A stretch of DNA of 35,834 nucleotides from Puniceicoccales bacterium (GTDB lineage Bacteria > Verrucomicrobiota > Verrucomicrobiia > Opitutales > JAIRLM01). A model generated the notes under the pieces. It saw only the letters and a program-made list of their open reading frames with translations. It was not told where the DNA came from and searched no databases. The DNA is taken from contig JAITCU010000040.1 in assembly GCA_031282835.1 (NCBI GenBank), positions 1 to 35,834 on the forward strand. The letters are read 5' to 3'. The position numbers were made by a program, and so were the translations under genes. Below, in pieces: positions 1 through 8,107 of the stretch (position 1 is the first letter of the stretch; every line of letters starts with the position of its first letter).

Positions 1-118
1 CTCGGAGCGACTTCCGCAAGAGATTATTCCCGCACGCATAAACACGAAACACTTCAAGCCGCTATCGCGACCGGAGTGCTGATGCTAAGTCTAGGAATTT
101 GAGTTTTGCAACCCGCAT
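1..118 (+). mobile_element. Right end of a decayed insertion sequence (IS982-like)
   Basis: Frame 1 is open from the window edge to the TGA at 100-102 and may be a transposase C-terminus. The stretch from about 67 to 118 aligns by eye with the right end of the IS remnant at 5541-6003: both carry a CTGATG..., TCTAGG and TTTTGCAAC series. The terminal bases, read inward, are ATGCGGGTTGCAAAA, matching the terminal inverted repeats of that remnant. The element continues beyond the left edge, so its completeness is unknown. Its outer end lies 22 bp before the dnaE start codon. Family assignment rests on the better-preserved copy at 5.6-5.9 kb. Confidence 0.6.
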
Positions 119-140
119 ACGACTTTCGTTTTCTGGAAGC

Positions 141-3100
141 ATGCGGGCTAAATTTGCACATCTTCATGTACACAGCGATTATAGTGTTTTAGACGGAGCC
201 TGCCGGCTAGACCGTCTTTGCGCCCGGGCAGTCGAGCTTGGTATGGACACCGTTGCGTTAACGGACCATGGAAACATTTTTGGCACCCCACAATTCCTCA
301 AGGAGGCCAAGAAAGTGGGAATTCGTGGAATTGTTGGCTATGAGGCTTATACCCTCTGGGACCTAACCATGGCCGATCGTCCGCACCGGGAACAAAACGC
401 ACTCTATCACATGTGCCTACTGGTAAAGAATTTGGAAGGCTACCATAGCCTATGTCATATCGCGTCCCAAGCGTATACGCGCGGATTTTACTACAAACCG
501 CGGGTGGATTTGGAAACACTTGCCCGCTATTCCAAAGGGCTCATCGCCACATCCGGATGTCTCCAGGGACGCATTCCGGATTGCCTGATGCGCGGGGACA
601 AGGTTGGCGCGGAAGAAGCGCTTTGTAAATACTTGGATATCTTCGGGCGGGAGAACTTTTTTATCGAAGTGCAAAATCACGGAATCCCCGAACAGGTGCG
701 CATCTTACCGGATCTCTTCGATATTGCTCATCGTCACGGACTCCGCACTGTTGCCACCAACGATGTGCACTACATTTCCCAGGATGATTGGAAAGCCCAC
801 GACGCCCTGCTGTGCATTCAGACTGGCTCCAAACTCCAGGATGAAAAGCGCATGCGTATGCCGTGGCAACAGTTCTATCTAAAGTCCTACGAAGAAATGT
901 ACCAAATTTTTAGCGGGCATCCGGAATGCCTGAAAAATACCTTATACGTGGCGGAAATGTGCGACTTCTCCATGCCATATGGGCAAAATCATTACCCGGT
1001 ATTTCCCATGCCGCGAGAATTTGCGGCCATGGACAAGGGCGATTACCTTCGGACATTGTGCATTGGGGGCATAAAGGAACGTTATGGGGTAGATTGTGAA
1101 CATGCAGAACGACCGCCAACGGTGCAACTTGGCTACCATGTCACCTCACAAGATATTGTACGGCAGATGGATAACGAATTGGCCGTAATTATCGCGGCTG
1201 GATTTACGGATTATTTCCTCGTTGTGCAGGACTTTATCCAATGGGCGCTGCAAAATGGTATCGCCGTTGGCCCCGGGCGTGGGTCCGGCGCCGGGTCCAT
1301 TGTAGCTTATGCGCTCCACATCACCGACGTTGACCCCATGCGCTTTGGATTGATTTTCGAGCGCTTTCTCAACCCAGAACGTATTTCACCACCGGACTTT
1401 GACATCGATTTCTGCATGCGACGGCGTGACGAGGTCATCGATTACGTACGCACCAAATACGGCCGGGACGGTGTGGCGAATATTATCACTTTTGGGACCT
1501 TTGGCGCCAAGATGGCCCTACGCGATCTATTGCGAGTCAACGATGTCCCTTACGTGGAGGCCAATCGCATCGCAAAAATGGTCCCGGATGAACTTGGCAT
1601 CGACCTTGCTACCGCCGTGGAACGCTCGTCGGAACTACAGGATGAAATCCGCAAAAACCCACTGATCTACCAAATCATTGAAGAAGGAAAGGTCATCGAA
1701 GGCACGGTCCGTAATACGGGAACCCACGCTTGCGGGATGGTCATTTCCGACGAACCCAGTGAAAATTTGATCCCCGTTACCTTACAGGATGGCAATTTGA
1801 CCACGCAGTATTCCAAAGACTACGTGGAGGAATTGGGCCTGCTCAAGATGGACTTCCTTGGGCTTAAAACACTGACGGTGATCAGCGACGCTGAAACTTT
1901 TATCCATAGGACAGATCCAACGTTTAATATTAAGGAAATACCATTGGATGACTCCGACACCTTCGCACTTATTAACGCTGGAGACACAATTGGAGTATTT
2001 CAGTTAGAATCGGAGGGCATGCGTGGCCTCTGTCGTCAGTTCGAACTATCTTCCATCGACGAAATCAGCGACTTGAGTGCTCTTTACCGTCCAGGACCCA
2101 TGGATTGGATTCCCGAGTATATCCGCGGCAAGCGCAATCCACAGAACGTCCGCTACGCCCACCCGCTGTTGGAGTCAGTCTGCCAAAAAACCTACGGCGT
2201 GCTGATTTACCAGGAACAGGTGATGGAAGCGGCACGGGTGATTGCCGGATATTCCATGGGTGGCGCGGATATTCTCCGACGGGCCATGGGAAAGAAAAAA
2301 GTGGAGGTTATGGCGGCACAGCGAGAGGTCTTTGTGAAGGGTGCTGCGCAAAACGGACTCAGCATGGAAAAGGCCAATGAAATCTTCGACATTCTCGCCA
2401 AATTTGCCGGCTACGGATTCAACAAATCTCATTCCATTTCCTATGCTATCATTGCCTATCAAACTGCCTATCTTAAGGCACATTATCCCCTGGAATTTTT
2501 TGCCGCCTTGCTCTCGTCGGAATTGAATAACCCGGAAAAGATTACTTCCCTCATTTCCTACATCCGCAACATCGGTATCCCCGTACTCGGCGCGAATATC
2601 AATCATTCCTGGGAACATTTCACGCCCGTGATTGCCGCTAATGGCGGCCAAGCCTGCATCCGTTTTGGATTGGCAGCCATCAAGGGCATGGGGGAGGCAA
2701 CCACGGCGGCGATTCTGAGCGAACGCAATGCCCGCGGTCCCTATAAGAGCTTTGCCGATTTCGCCTGGCGCGTAGACGCCAAAACGGGCAATCGGCGGGT
2801 TTTTGAAAAACTAATTCTTGCCGGTGTCTTTGATCAACTAGGCATCGACCGCCAATATTTAATCAATTCCACGGAACGGGTTCTAAAGGCATTGGTCGGG
2901 CGGAGATGGGAGGAAAATAGCACGCAAAATGATTTTTTTAGCACCCTCGGAGAGGAGCTGGGAAATCCGCTGGAAAGTCTCATTGAAATTCATGGAAATT
3001 CCATGCCCATCGGGGAAAAATTATACTATGAGAAGGAATTATTGGGATTCTATGTTTCTGGGCATCCACTGGATAGCTTTTGCGGATTGGAACAATCCAT

Positions 3101-3644
3101 TGATAATTTTCCCGACGATGAAACGTTCCTCCATGATCAGCGATCATTTACGCTTATAGGCAGCATCAGCGACATCACTAAAAAAATTACCAAAAATTCC
3201 AACCGCCTCTGGGCCCATGTACAGCTCAGTTGCCGCTGCGGAGACCATACGGTGAACCTTTTTCCCGATGCCTACGAGCGCTATGCCCAGTTGCTCATTC
3301 CCGGCGCTATCGTGGTCGCGCGCGGGACTGTGCGTGTTCAAGAAGAGCGGCGGGGACTGAACGTCACAGAAGTTCTTGACGGGGAGCAGTATATCAAACG
3401 CATTGGCCGATGTTTGCGCATCACCCTGGAGCGGAAGGCCTCGGAAAAATTACGCGATTTCATTGACGCCTTTGCCGCATACGCCCACGAAAACCCAGGA
3501 AATTTGTACGCAGAAATCATCGTTCGCGAGAAGGACTGTTTCCGCGTGCTCAATCCCGCAGATCCTATTCGGGTATCAATAAATTTGCAAGATCTGGCCA
3601 TTTTGAAAAAGTGCGAGGCTTTCAAATCGGTTGCGGTTGTGTGA
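141..3644 (+). CDS. dnaE: DNA polymerase III alpha subunit (DnaE type)
   Basis: Replicative polymerase catalytic subunit of 1167 aa, the usual length for DnaE1. The N-terminal PHP domain opens with HLHVHSDYS (residues 7-15). The palm carries PDFDIDF at 418-424, with catalytic Asp419 and Asp421, and a third Asp571 in MDFLGLK. A helix-hairpin-helix ([12 protein letters not shown]) begins near residue 847 and an OB-fold region near residue 1000. No exonuclease insertion is present, so it is DnaE and not PolC. ATG 141 is preferred over the upstream TTG at 99 because the family starts just before the HLHVHS motif and because 99-140 overlaps the IS terminal repeat. GGAAG at 135-139 is a weak ribosome site very close to the ATG. 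The IS end immediately upstream means the native promoter was probably displaced or is IS-derived. Confidence 0.97.
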   Translation: MRAKFAHLHVHSDYSVLDGACRLDRLCARAVELGMDTVALTDHGNIFGTPQFLKEAKKVGIRGIVGYEAYTLWDLTMADRPHREQNALYHMCLLVKNLEGYHSLCHIASQAYTRGFYYKPRVDLETLARYSKGLIATSGCLQGRIPDCLMRGDKVGAEEALCKYLDIFGRENFFIEVQNHGIPEQVRILPDLFDIAHRHGLRTVATNDVHYISQDDWKAHDALLCIQTGSKLQDEKRMRMPWQQFYLKSYEEMYQIFSGHPECLKNTLYVAEMCDFSMPYGQNHYPVFPMPREFAAMDKGDYLRTLCIGGIKERYGVDCEHAERPPTVQLGYHVTSQDIVRQMDNELAVIIAAGFTDYFLVVQDFIQWALQNGIAVGPGRGSGAGSIVAYALHITDVDPMRFGLIFERFLNPERISPPDFDIDFCMRRRDEVIDYVRTKYGRDGVANIITFGTFGAKMALRDLLRVNDVPYVEANRIAKMVPDELGIDLATAVERSSELQDEIRKNPLIYQIIEEGKVIEGTVRNTGTHACGMVISDEPSENLIPVTLQDGNLTTQYSKDYVEELGLLKMDFLGLKTLTVISDAETFIHRTDPTFNIKEIPLDDSDTFALINAGDTIGVFQLESEGMRGLCRQFELSSIDEISDLSALYRPGPMDWIPEYIRGKRNPQNVRYAHPLLESVCQKTYGVLIYQEQVMEAARVIAGYSMGGADILRRAMGKKKVEVMAAQREVFVKGAAQNGLSMEKANEIFDILAKFAGYGFNKSHSISYAIIAYQTAYLKAHYPLEFFAALLSSELNNPEKITSLISYIRNIGIPVLGANINHSWEHFTPVIAANGGQACIRFGLAAIKGMGEATTAAILSERNARGPYKSFADFAWRVDAKTGNRRVFEKLILAGVFDQLGIDRQYLINSTERVLKALVGRRWEENSTQNDFFSTLGEELGNPLESLIEIHGNSMPIGEKLYYEKELLGFYVSGHPLDSFCGLEQSIDNFPDDETFLHDQRSFTLIGSISDITKKITKNSNRLWAHVQLSCRCGDHTVNLFPDAYERYAQLLIPGAIVVARGTVRVQEERRGLNVTEVLDGEQYIKRIGRCLRITLERKASEKLRDFIDAFAAYAHENPGNLYAEIIVREKDCFRVLNPADPIRVSINLQDLAILKKCEAFKSVAVV

Positions 3645-3719
3645 TTTTCACCCTGAAACCGGTAGGAAGTTTGCCAGAGGAATTTTCTGACTTGCTTTAT
3701 TAGGACATATGTAGTTCCA

Positions 3720-4043
3720 TTGGATCCAAACGTGAGTACTTACACACCATCTTCCTCGCAGGCTACCGCCCAAAAAGCACGGCCACAGTCCGTTAGATTG
3801 CCCATTCCCGGGAAGCCAACTCCACTGATGTGGCTTGTGATTTGTACGTGTACGTTCCTAGCCATTGCAACCATTCTGTGTCCGTTTTTATTCCAATTTC
3901 ATTGGCTTATAGAAATAGCCTTTTGGTCGGTAGGTGGAACTTGCGCCACAGTATCTGGTCTAACGGCCGCGTGGTCAATTTTCGAAATGCAGTACAATAA
4001 AAATGCCGCCCACCTCGACATCCGCGCGCCGGCCACTCCATAA
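3720..4043 (+). CDS. Small two-helix membrane protein, unknown function
   Basis: A 107-aa protein read from TTG 3720; GTG 3732 is an alternative start. About 35 polar, Ser/Thr/Pro/Gln-rich residues come first. Two hydrophobic segments follow, at about 36-58 and 62-86, separated by a very short FHW turn, and then a short hydrophilic tail. I do not recognise the family. A hydrophilic head with a bilobed hydrophobic hairpin is the layout of many Inc-type membrane proteins of intracellular bacteria, but that is only a resemblance of architecture. It lies 75 bp after dnaE and converges with the symporter gene. A TATGTA hexamer ends about 6 nt before the TTG, so the message may be nearly leaderless. 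It could also be an ordinary small inner-membrane protein. Confidence 0.55.
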   Translation: MDPNVSTYTPSSSQATAQKARPQSVRLPIPGKPTPLMWLVICTCTFLAIATILCPFLFQFHWLIEIAFWSVGGTCATVSGLTAAWSIFEMQYNKNAAHLDIRAPATP

Positions 4044-4053
4044 CCATCTTGGA

Positions 4054-5373
4054 TCAGGTACGCGCGGACTCACGGATGATTAGTTTCCGTAATAGAAATA
4101 ATCCAATGAGATTAGGAATGATCATTAGGCCGCTGCAGATATCGGCAACAATAAATATGGTATTAAGCCGCAAAAGTGGGCCAAGAGCAATCATGGCAAC
4201 AAATAGGATACGGTAAAAAGCAATTCGCTCCAGTCCCCATAGATATTGGAAGCATTTTTCGCCATAATAATTCCACCCAAGAATGGTCGTAAATGCAAAG
4301 AAGATGAGTCCCAGATTCACCACGTAGCGTCCAGCAAAGCCAATATTTGCACTGAATGCCTGTGAAATTAGGGCAATGCCCTCCAACGACGTCTGGAATA
4401 AATTCGTTTGCTCACGGGTGACGATGAGCACCAGCCCAGTCATGGTGCAGATAACCGTGGAAAAAAATACGCCGGTCATGCACACCAAGCCCTGTCGTGA
4501 GGGCGTACTGGTGCGGGCGGCGGCGGCGGCGATGGCGGCACTGCCCCAACCGGCTTCCGTGGCATAGGTCCCGCGGCTAACACCCATTTGCATCACCGTG
4601 AGCAGCCCCACACCAAGGGATCCGCCCAAAATCGACCGCGGACAAAAAGCGCCTTGGACGATCAGGCCAAGACCTGGGAGAATATCCCGAAAGTGGATGC
4701 CCAGGATGACCAGGGAAGCAATGACGTGAAACGCACACATGAATGGGACCACCCAGCCAGATAGAAGGGCAATGCGGCGAATGCCCCCGCAGATGATGAC
4801 AGCCACCAGCAAGGTGAGCGGTATGGCGGTCGCAATTTTAGGAATGCCAAAATTACTAGCCGCCATAGTAATGGAGTTTACCTGGGCGAAAGTCCCCATG
4901 CCTAACAAAGCGGCGAGGATACCACAAATTGCGAAAATTTTGGCCAGCCAGCGAATCCCCGTACCCATTTCGATGTAGTGCATGGGACCGCCCGCGATTT
5001 TTCCGTCTTCCCCCACGCGACGAAATTTGATCGCCAAAAACCCTTCCGCGTACTTGGTGGCCATCCCCAAAAATGCCATGACCCACATCCAAAAAAGTGC
5101 ACCGGGACCACCGGCGACAATGGCCGTCGACACGCCAACGACGCTTCCAGTCCCGATGGTCGCGGATAGCGCCGTGCAGAGTGAAGCAAAGTGGGACACG
5201 TCACCATGGCCGTCATCGCCACGGAAAACGCAGGCAAGAGCCCGCGGAAAGCGGAACACCTGCAACAACCGCAACTTCAGGGAAAAATACAACCCCATCC
5301 CGCCGAGAGTAAGGATCATCGGCGGACTCCAAAGCAGGCGATTGACGATTGCGAGCGTGTCATGGACGAACAT
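4054..5373 (-). CDS. Sodium:alanine/glycine symporter (AGCS family)
   Basis: A polytopic inner-membrane protein of 439 aa, typical for the AGCS (AlsT/DagA) family, which imports alanine or glycine with Na+. The family signature is visible as GGPGALFWMWVMAFLG, followed by ATKYAE. Other family-typical stretches are ALSATIGTGSVVGVSTAI and GGPMHYIEMG near the N-terminus, and GWGSAAIAAAAARTSTPSRQ in the middle. About ten or eleven hydrophobic segments can be counted. The 3' end is 10 bp from the stop of the 107-aa gene (convergent), and no clear intrinsic terminator separates them. The start ATG at 5373 is preceded only by a weak purine stretch. Together with the NhaC antiporter gene in this window, it points to a cell using sodium gradients. 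Confidence 0.95.
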   Translation of the reverse strand: MFVHDTLAIVNRLLWSPPMILTLGGMGLYFSLKLRLLQVFRFPRALACVFRGDDGHGDVSHFASLCTALSATIGTGSVVGVSTAIVAGGPGALFWMWVMAFLGMATKYAEGFLAIKFRRVGEDGKIAGGPMHYIEMGTGIRWLAKIFAICGILAALLGMGTFAQVNSITMAASNFGIPKIATAIPLTLLVAVIICGGIRRIALLSGWVVPFMCAFHVIASLVILGIHFRDILPGLGLIVQGAFCPRSILGGSLGVGLLTVMQMGVSRGTYATEAGWGSAAIAAAAARTSTPSRQGLVCMTGVFFSTVICTMTGLVLIVTREQTNLFQTSLEGIALISQAFSANIGFAGRYVVNLGLIFFAFTTILGWNYYGEKCFQYLWGLERIAFYRILFVAMIALGPLLRLNTIFIVADICSGLMIIPNLIGLFLLRKLIIRESART

Positions 5374-5441
5374 TGTCTCATGTGTTTACATTTCATCGTT
5401 CATAGGGGGCAATCCCAAAAACTCGGCGATAATTTGGATGG

Positions 5442-5540
5442 CCACTCTAACATCGAGTCCAGGATGAACGAATTTTTAATTGGCTTGCCATGAAGATCTT
5501 GCTGCATCTTCGTGTTTTAATGCCACAAGAAGATGCATTG
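5442..5540 (+). repeat. Leader-type repeat B (3' half): short ORF tail plus alternative hairpins
   Basis: About 100 bp matching the reverse complement of 12785-12892. The conserved part encodes the peptide tail NIESRMNEFLIGLP followed by TGA at 5491-5493. The other copy encodes NIESSMYEFLIGVP at the same place. Directly after the stop, GAAGAT (5492-5497) can pair with ATCTTC (5506-5511), and GCATCTTC (5504-5511) can instead pair with GAAGATGC (5529-5536). The same two pairings exist in the second copy, the outer one kept by G-U pairs. There is no T-run, so it is not a standard intrinsic terminator. The open frame continues upstream to an ATG at about 5380, but that part is not shared with the other copy. 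Confidence 0.65.
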
Positions 5541-6003
5541 ATGCGAGTTGCAAAACTTTGAATTATAAAATCAACGGCCGTGATTAACTATACGGACCGG
5601 CGTTTAGCAAGCTAGCCATAAGGTCTCTATGTATAGCAATTGCCAGCTACTGCAAAGAAAATTCGCTTTTACAATTGCCACATTTTTCCCGAATTTGCCA
5701 AACGGGTCTATTCCTCCACCCGCTGCGTCTTCCGTTTCAAGCTTCACTTGGCGTTCGATGAACGCGGAAAGATCGTCGTATTTCGCCTGCTGGACGGCAG
5801 TAGGCACGACGTCAAAGAAGCGGAAAATTTGCTCCGAGGTTGCATCGGGACTGCGATTGGGGACAAAGATTACTGCTCAAGCCAAGTTAGGGGACGCCTC
5901 GCATGAGCTGGGCTGCGATTTCTTACGCCCGCGTGCACAAATGTGAAAATTGCGATCGGCATACTGATGTTGAATCTAGGCATTTGAATTTTGCAACTCA
6001 CAT
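5541..6003 (+). mobile_element. Decayed IS982-like insertion sequence with both termini
   Basis: A 463-bp relic bounded by terminal inverted repeats: the left end ATGCGAGTTGCAAAA (5541-5555) and the right end (5989-6003), whose complement is ATGTGAGTTGCAAAA. These differ at one of 15 positions. Inside is a broken transposase gene. The right end resembles the sequences at 1-118 and 35230-35263, so this IS family has at least three footprints in the window. Left-end insertion interrupted or abutted leader repeat B. No target-site duplication could be recognised with confidence. Confidence 0.75.
5640..5946 (+). pseudogene. Transposase fragment, DDE type, IS982-like
   Basis: One frame from 5640 reads FRFKLHLAFDERGK, then a RLLDGSRHDVKEAENLL stretch, then GTAIGDKDYCSSQ. 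This matches the catalytic-core pattern of IS982 transposases (FKLHL..DERG, then HD..., then IGDKGY.S). The continuation switches frame: KLGDASHELGCDFLRPRAQM, ending at a TGA at 5944-5946, carries the following part. The region before 5680 also seems to be in a shifted frame. At least two frameshifts and loss of both ends make it non-functional. The family call rests on recognised motifs, not on an alignment; IS5/IS4-type DDE transposases are the alternative. Confidence 0.65.
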
Positions 6004-6087
6004 AATGGTGTGTTTGCTAGACCTCGCGGCTTTCCACCGTGATTTTACCCAGAGGTGGCCAAAAATTCGCCGGAAATCGTAAAAGGA

Positions 6088-6118
6088 TTGACAAACGTAT
6101 ATTCTCCAGCAGTATGGC
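6088..6118 (+). promoter_or_regulatory. Promoter of small-ORF cassette A, copy 1
   Basis: TTGACA at 6088-6093 and TATGGC at 6113-6118 are separated by 19 nt. The same arrangement with a 19-nt spacer is found in copies 2 (16578-16608, minus) and 3 (34968-34998), and the conserved block starts about 20 bp further upstream (ATTCGC, then GGAAATCGTAAA). A strong ribosome site AAAGGAGAAG (6136-6145) follows before the ATG at 6152. Confidence 0.6.
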
Positions 6119-6151
6119 CCTTGAGTTCGAATTCAAAGGAGAAGATTCAAT

Positions 6152-6331
6152 ATGAAAAATACCGCCGCATTCGCGATAGACATTTTTAAAGGTGATTGGG
6201 AACTGCGAATGTCCCCAATCCTAAGCCTGTCACCTGGCTTCAAACTGGAACTCTCGTTTTCACGAGGATTTCCTGCGTCCTTAGGACGGGCCAGCCCGCT
6301 GCAGAAGCTATTTAAGGAATATCACCAATAA
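6152..6331 (+). CDS. Small protein of repeat family A, copy 1
   Basis: A 59-aa ORF with a consensus-like Shine-Dalgarno (AAAGGAGAAG) 6 nt before the ATG. It aligns with two other ORFs in this window (16308-16544 minus and 35041-35226 plus). Shared residues follow the pattern M-x-S/N-T, then A-x-x-F-x-x-x-W/R-E-L, then L-S/T-P-G-x-K-L, then F-P-x-x-L-x-R-A-S. Copy 1 lacks three codons near the N-terminus relative to the others, an in-frame gap, which argues that the frame is translated. I do not recognise the family. There is no signal peptide or membrane segment. The gene sits between an IS relic and the candidate structured RNA before rpsB. Confidence 0.6.
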   Translation: MKNTAAFAIDIFKGDWELRMSPILSLSPGFKLELSFSRGFPASLGRASPLQKLFKEYHQ

Positions 6332-6350
6332 ACAAAAAACTTATCATGCT

Positions 6351-6377
6351 TAACCATAAATCCTCCATGAGTATAAC
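6351..6377 (+). promoter_or_regulatory. Possible promoter for the RNA upstream of rpsB
   Basis: TATAAC (6372-6377) is a good -10 match. A weaker TTAACC-like -35 lies about 16 nt upstream. The predicted start falls near 6384, just before the outer stem of the candidate RNA. Confidence 0.35.
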
Positions 6378-6387
6378 CATGTCATCA

Positions 6388-6600
6388 ATTTTCGGGGTAG
6401 GCCCCGCCCGGGGAAATCTTTCCGTTTTAGAGAAGCAACCCCGTGCGTTTCCACGAGGCAAGGCGAAGTGGAAGGAAATGACACAGTGCCCATGCCATCG
6501 TTGGTGGACACCTCGGTTGTTGACTTCGCCCATTGGGACGTGTGGGCACACCTTGAAAAAAGGCTTGAGTTTTTTATCGGCTGATGGGACCTTGCCCCAA
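6388..6600 (+). ncRNA. ssrS: Candidate 6S-like structured RNA (or rpsB leader)
   Basis: A GC-rich stretch that can close on itself over about 205 nt. GGGGTAGGCCC (6394-6404) pairs with GGGACCTTGCCCC (6586-6598), with two single-base bulges. Inner pairings include GTGCCCA (6486-6492) with TGGGCAC (6543-6549), GGTGGACACC as a small apical hairpin, and an alternative GGCGAAGT/ACTTCGCC pairing. Two segments recall E. coli 6S RNA as I remember it: CGTTGGTGGACACCTCGGTT resembles its CGGTTGGTGAGC..GCTCGGT, and CACCTTGAA...AAGGCTTGA resembles its CACCTTGAACCAAGG. An ORF across it has no recognisable protein similarity. The alternative is an autoregulatory leader of rpsB, whose start is 80 nt downstream. 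Confidence 0.42.
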
Positions 6601-6678
6601 AGGCCGACGGTCGGTCTTGGTAACTTCAAAAATGGAATATCCCAGGCTCGGACAACGTCCGGGTACGGAGCTGTGATT

Positions 6679-7494
6679 ATGATTCAACCCAATGCAAAGG
6701 AACTGTTCCAGGCCGGTGTCCACGTGGGGCACCAGGTAAAACGTTGGAACCCGCGTTCGAAACCGTACGTGTACGCCAATCGGTATGGTATTTCGATCAT
6801 CAATTTAGAGAAAACGGTCACCCAATTGGCGAAGGCATGCCAGGCGGTTGAGAATTTGGTCTCAAGCGGTGGAAGAATTTGGTTCGTTGGAACCAAGCCC
6901 CAGGCCCAGGAAATCATCCGCGAGGCGGCCCGGAATGCGGGAATGCCATTTTGCTCGCAGCGGTGGCTCGGCGGCACGTTGACAAACTTCCGAACCGTCA
7001 ATCGCAGCCTGCAGAAATTCAAACGGCTTTTGAAAATGGAGGAAAAAGGGGAAATTGACCAGATGCCCAACAAGGAGGCCTCCGCCCTGCGCCGGGAAAT
7101 GGCGCGCATGCAGAAAAATTTTGAAGGGTTGTTGGAAATTTCGGAACTCCCCGATGCGCTTTTCGTGGTGGACGTTTGCCACGAGGCCATCGCCGTCCGC
7201 GAAGCCCGGCGCCTTAACATCCTCACCATCGGCCTTGTTGATAGCAACGCCAACCCCGGCGAGGTGGATATTTGCATCCCCGGCAATGACGATTCCTCCC
7301 GGTCCATACGTATCATTGTTGATACCGTCGCCGGCGCGGTGCGCGTGGGGTTGGAATCCCGGGAGCTGCGGGCGCTCAGTCGGGCATCCCACGGACAAGC
7401 GGAAACGCAAGCGCTTATCAGTCCTGAGGTGAACCTTTCCGAAACCGCGGAGGTTTTGGTGGAAATGGCCGAGGAAGATGGAATTGAAGAATAG
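6679..7494 (+). CDS. rpsB: 30S ribosomal protein S2
   Basis: A 271-aa S2 protein of the small ribosomal subunit. Family-typical stretches are seen in order: ELFQAGVHVGHQVKRWNP, FVGTKPQAQEII, RWLGGTLTNFRTV, then LPDALFVVDV and GLVDSNANPGEVDICIPGND. ATG 6679 is chosen because family homology begins there and GGAG (6667-6670) is correctly spaced. The frame is open far upstream, but that part covers the structured RNA. The acidic C-terminal tail makes it somewhat longer than the E. coli protein (about 240 aa). It heads a tight rpsB-tsf-holA cluster, 13 bp before tsf. Confidence 0.97.
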   Translation: MIQPNAKELFQAGVHVGHQVKRWNPRSKPYVYANRYGISIINLEKTVTQLAKACQAVENLVSSGGRIWFVGTKPQAQEIIREAARNAGMPFCSQRWLGGTLTNFRTVNRSLQKFKRLLKMEEKGEIDQMPNKEASALRREMARMQKNFEGLLEISELPDALFVVDVCHEAIAVREARRLNILTIGLVDSNANPGEVDICIPGNDDSSRSIRIIVDTVAGAVRVGLESRELRALSRASHGQAETQALISPEVNLSETAEVLVEMAEEDGIEE

Positions 7495-7507
7495 GGGTAT
7501 ATTTTAT

Positions 7508-8098
7508 ATGGTCGTGATTTCAGCAAAGATGGTAGGTGAGCTCCGGGAACGGACCGGAGCAGGTCTGATGGATTGCAAGCAGGCCCTCAGCGAGGGTGGA
7601 GGAGATTTCGAAAAAGCCATTGAAATTTTAAGGAGGAAGGGCGTTGCCAGTGCGGCGAAAAAGGCGGATCGCACGGCAGTGGAGGGTATTATCGAGGCCT
7701 ATATTCACACTGGCGGACGTGTGGGTGTGCTTTTGCAGCTCAATTGCGAGACGGATTTTGTGGCTAAAAACGAGCAGTTTAAAATTTTGGCCCGCGACGT
7801 CGCCATGCACATCGCCGCCACGGCTCCGATTTATATCCAATCCCAAGATGTTCCCCTGGACGTTGTCGCCCGGGAAGAGGCCTTCGCCGCCGAACAGGTA
7901 GTGGGAAAACCTGCCCATGCCATAGAGGCGATCGTGAAGGGAAAAATGGAAAAATACTACGCCTCCGTTTGTCTTCTCAATCAACCCTTCGTCAAAGATC
8001 CGAATGTGACCGTTGGGGAGTTGATCGGTGGTTTTGTCGCCCGAATTGGTGAAAACATCCGCATTGGCCGTTTTTCCCGGTTTCAAATCGGGACCTGA
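7508..8098 (+). CDS. tsf: Translation elongation factor Ts
   Basis: A 196-aa EF-Ts, the nucleotide exchange factor for EF-Tu. This is the short form, similar in length to the Thermus protein and lacking much of the second core subdomain of E. coli EF-Ts (283 aa). The N-terminal UBA-like module includes LRERTGAGLMDCKQAL, and the core contains LLQLNCETDFVAKNEQF, both diagnostic. ATG 7508 is preceded by AGGGG about 10 nt upstream. It follows rpsB by 13 bp, the conserved bacterial pairing, and precedes holA by 9 bp. Confidence 0.97.
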   Translation: MVVISAKMVGELRERTGAGLMDCKQALSEGGGDFEKAIEILRRKGVASAAKKADRTAVEGIIEAYIHTGGRVGVLLQLNCETDFVAKNEQFKILARDVAMHIAATAPIYIQSQDVPLDVVAREEAFAAEQVVGKPAHAIEAIVKGKMEKYYASVCLLNQPFVKDPNVTVGELIGGFVARIGENIRIGRFSRFQIGT

Positions 8099-8107
8099 TC
8101 AAATTCC

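Noticed and set aside
2175..2651. 158-codon minus-strand frame within dnaE
   Set aside because: Complement of conserved polymerase coding sequence, with no protein signature.
4982..5467. 161-codon plus-strand frame antisense to the symporter
   Set aside because: Proline/Thr/Arg-rich shadow frame. The minus strand carries the AGCS signature.
6346..6678. N-terminal extension of rpsB or separate ORF across the structured region
   Set aside because: Residues before Met 6679 have no S2 similarity. The stretch is better explained by RNA structure.
6684..7526. 280-codon minus-strand frame opposite rpsB
   Set aside because: Ser/Arg-rich shadow of a GC-biased ribosomal protein gene. The plus strand is clearly rpsB.
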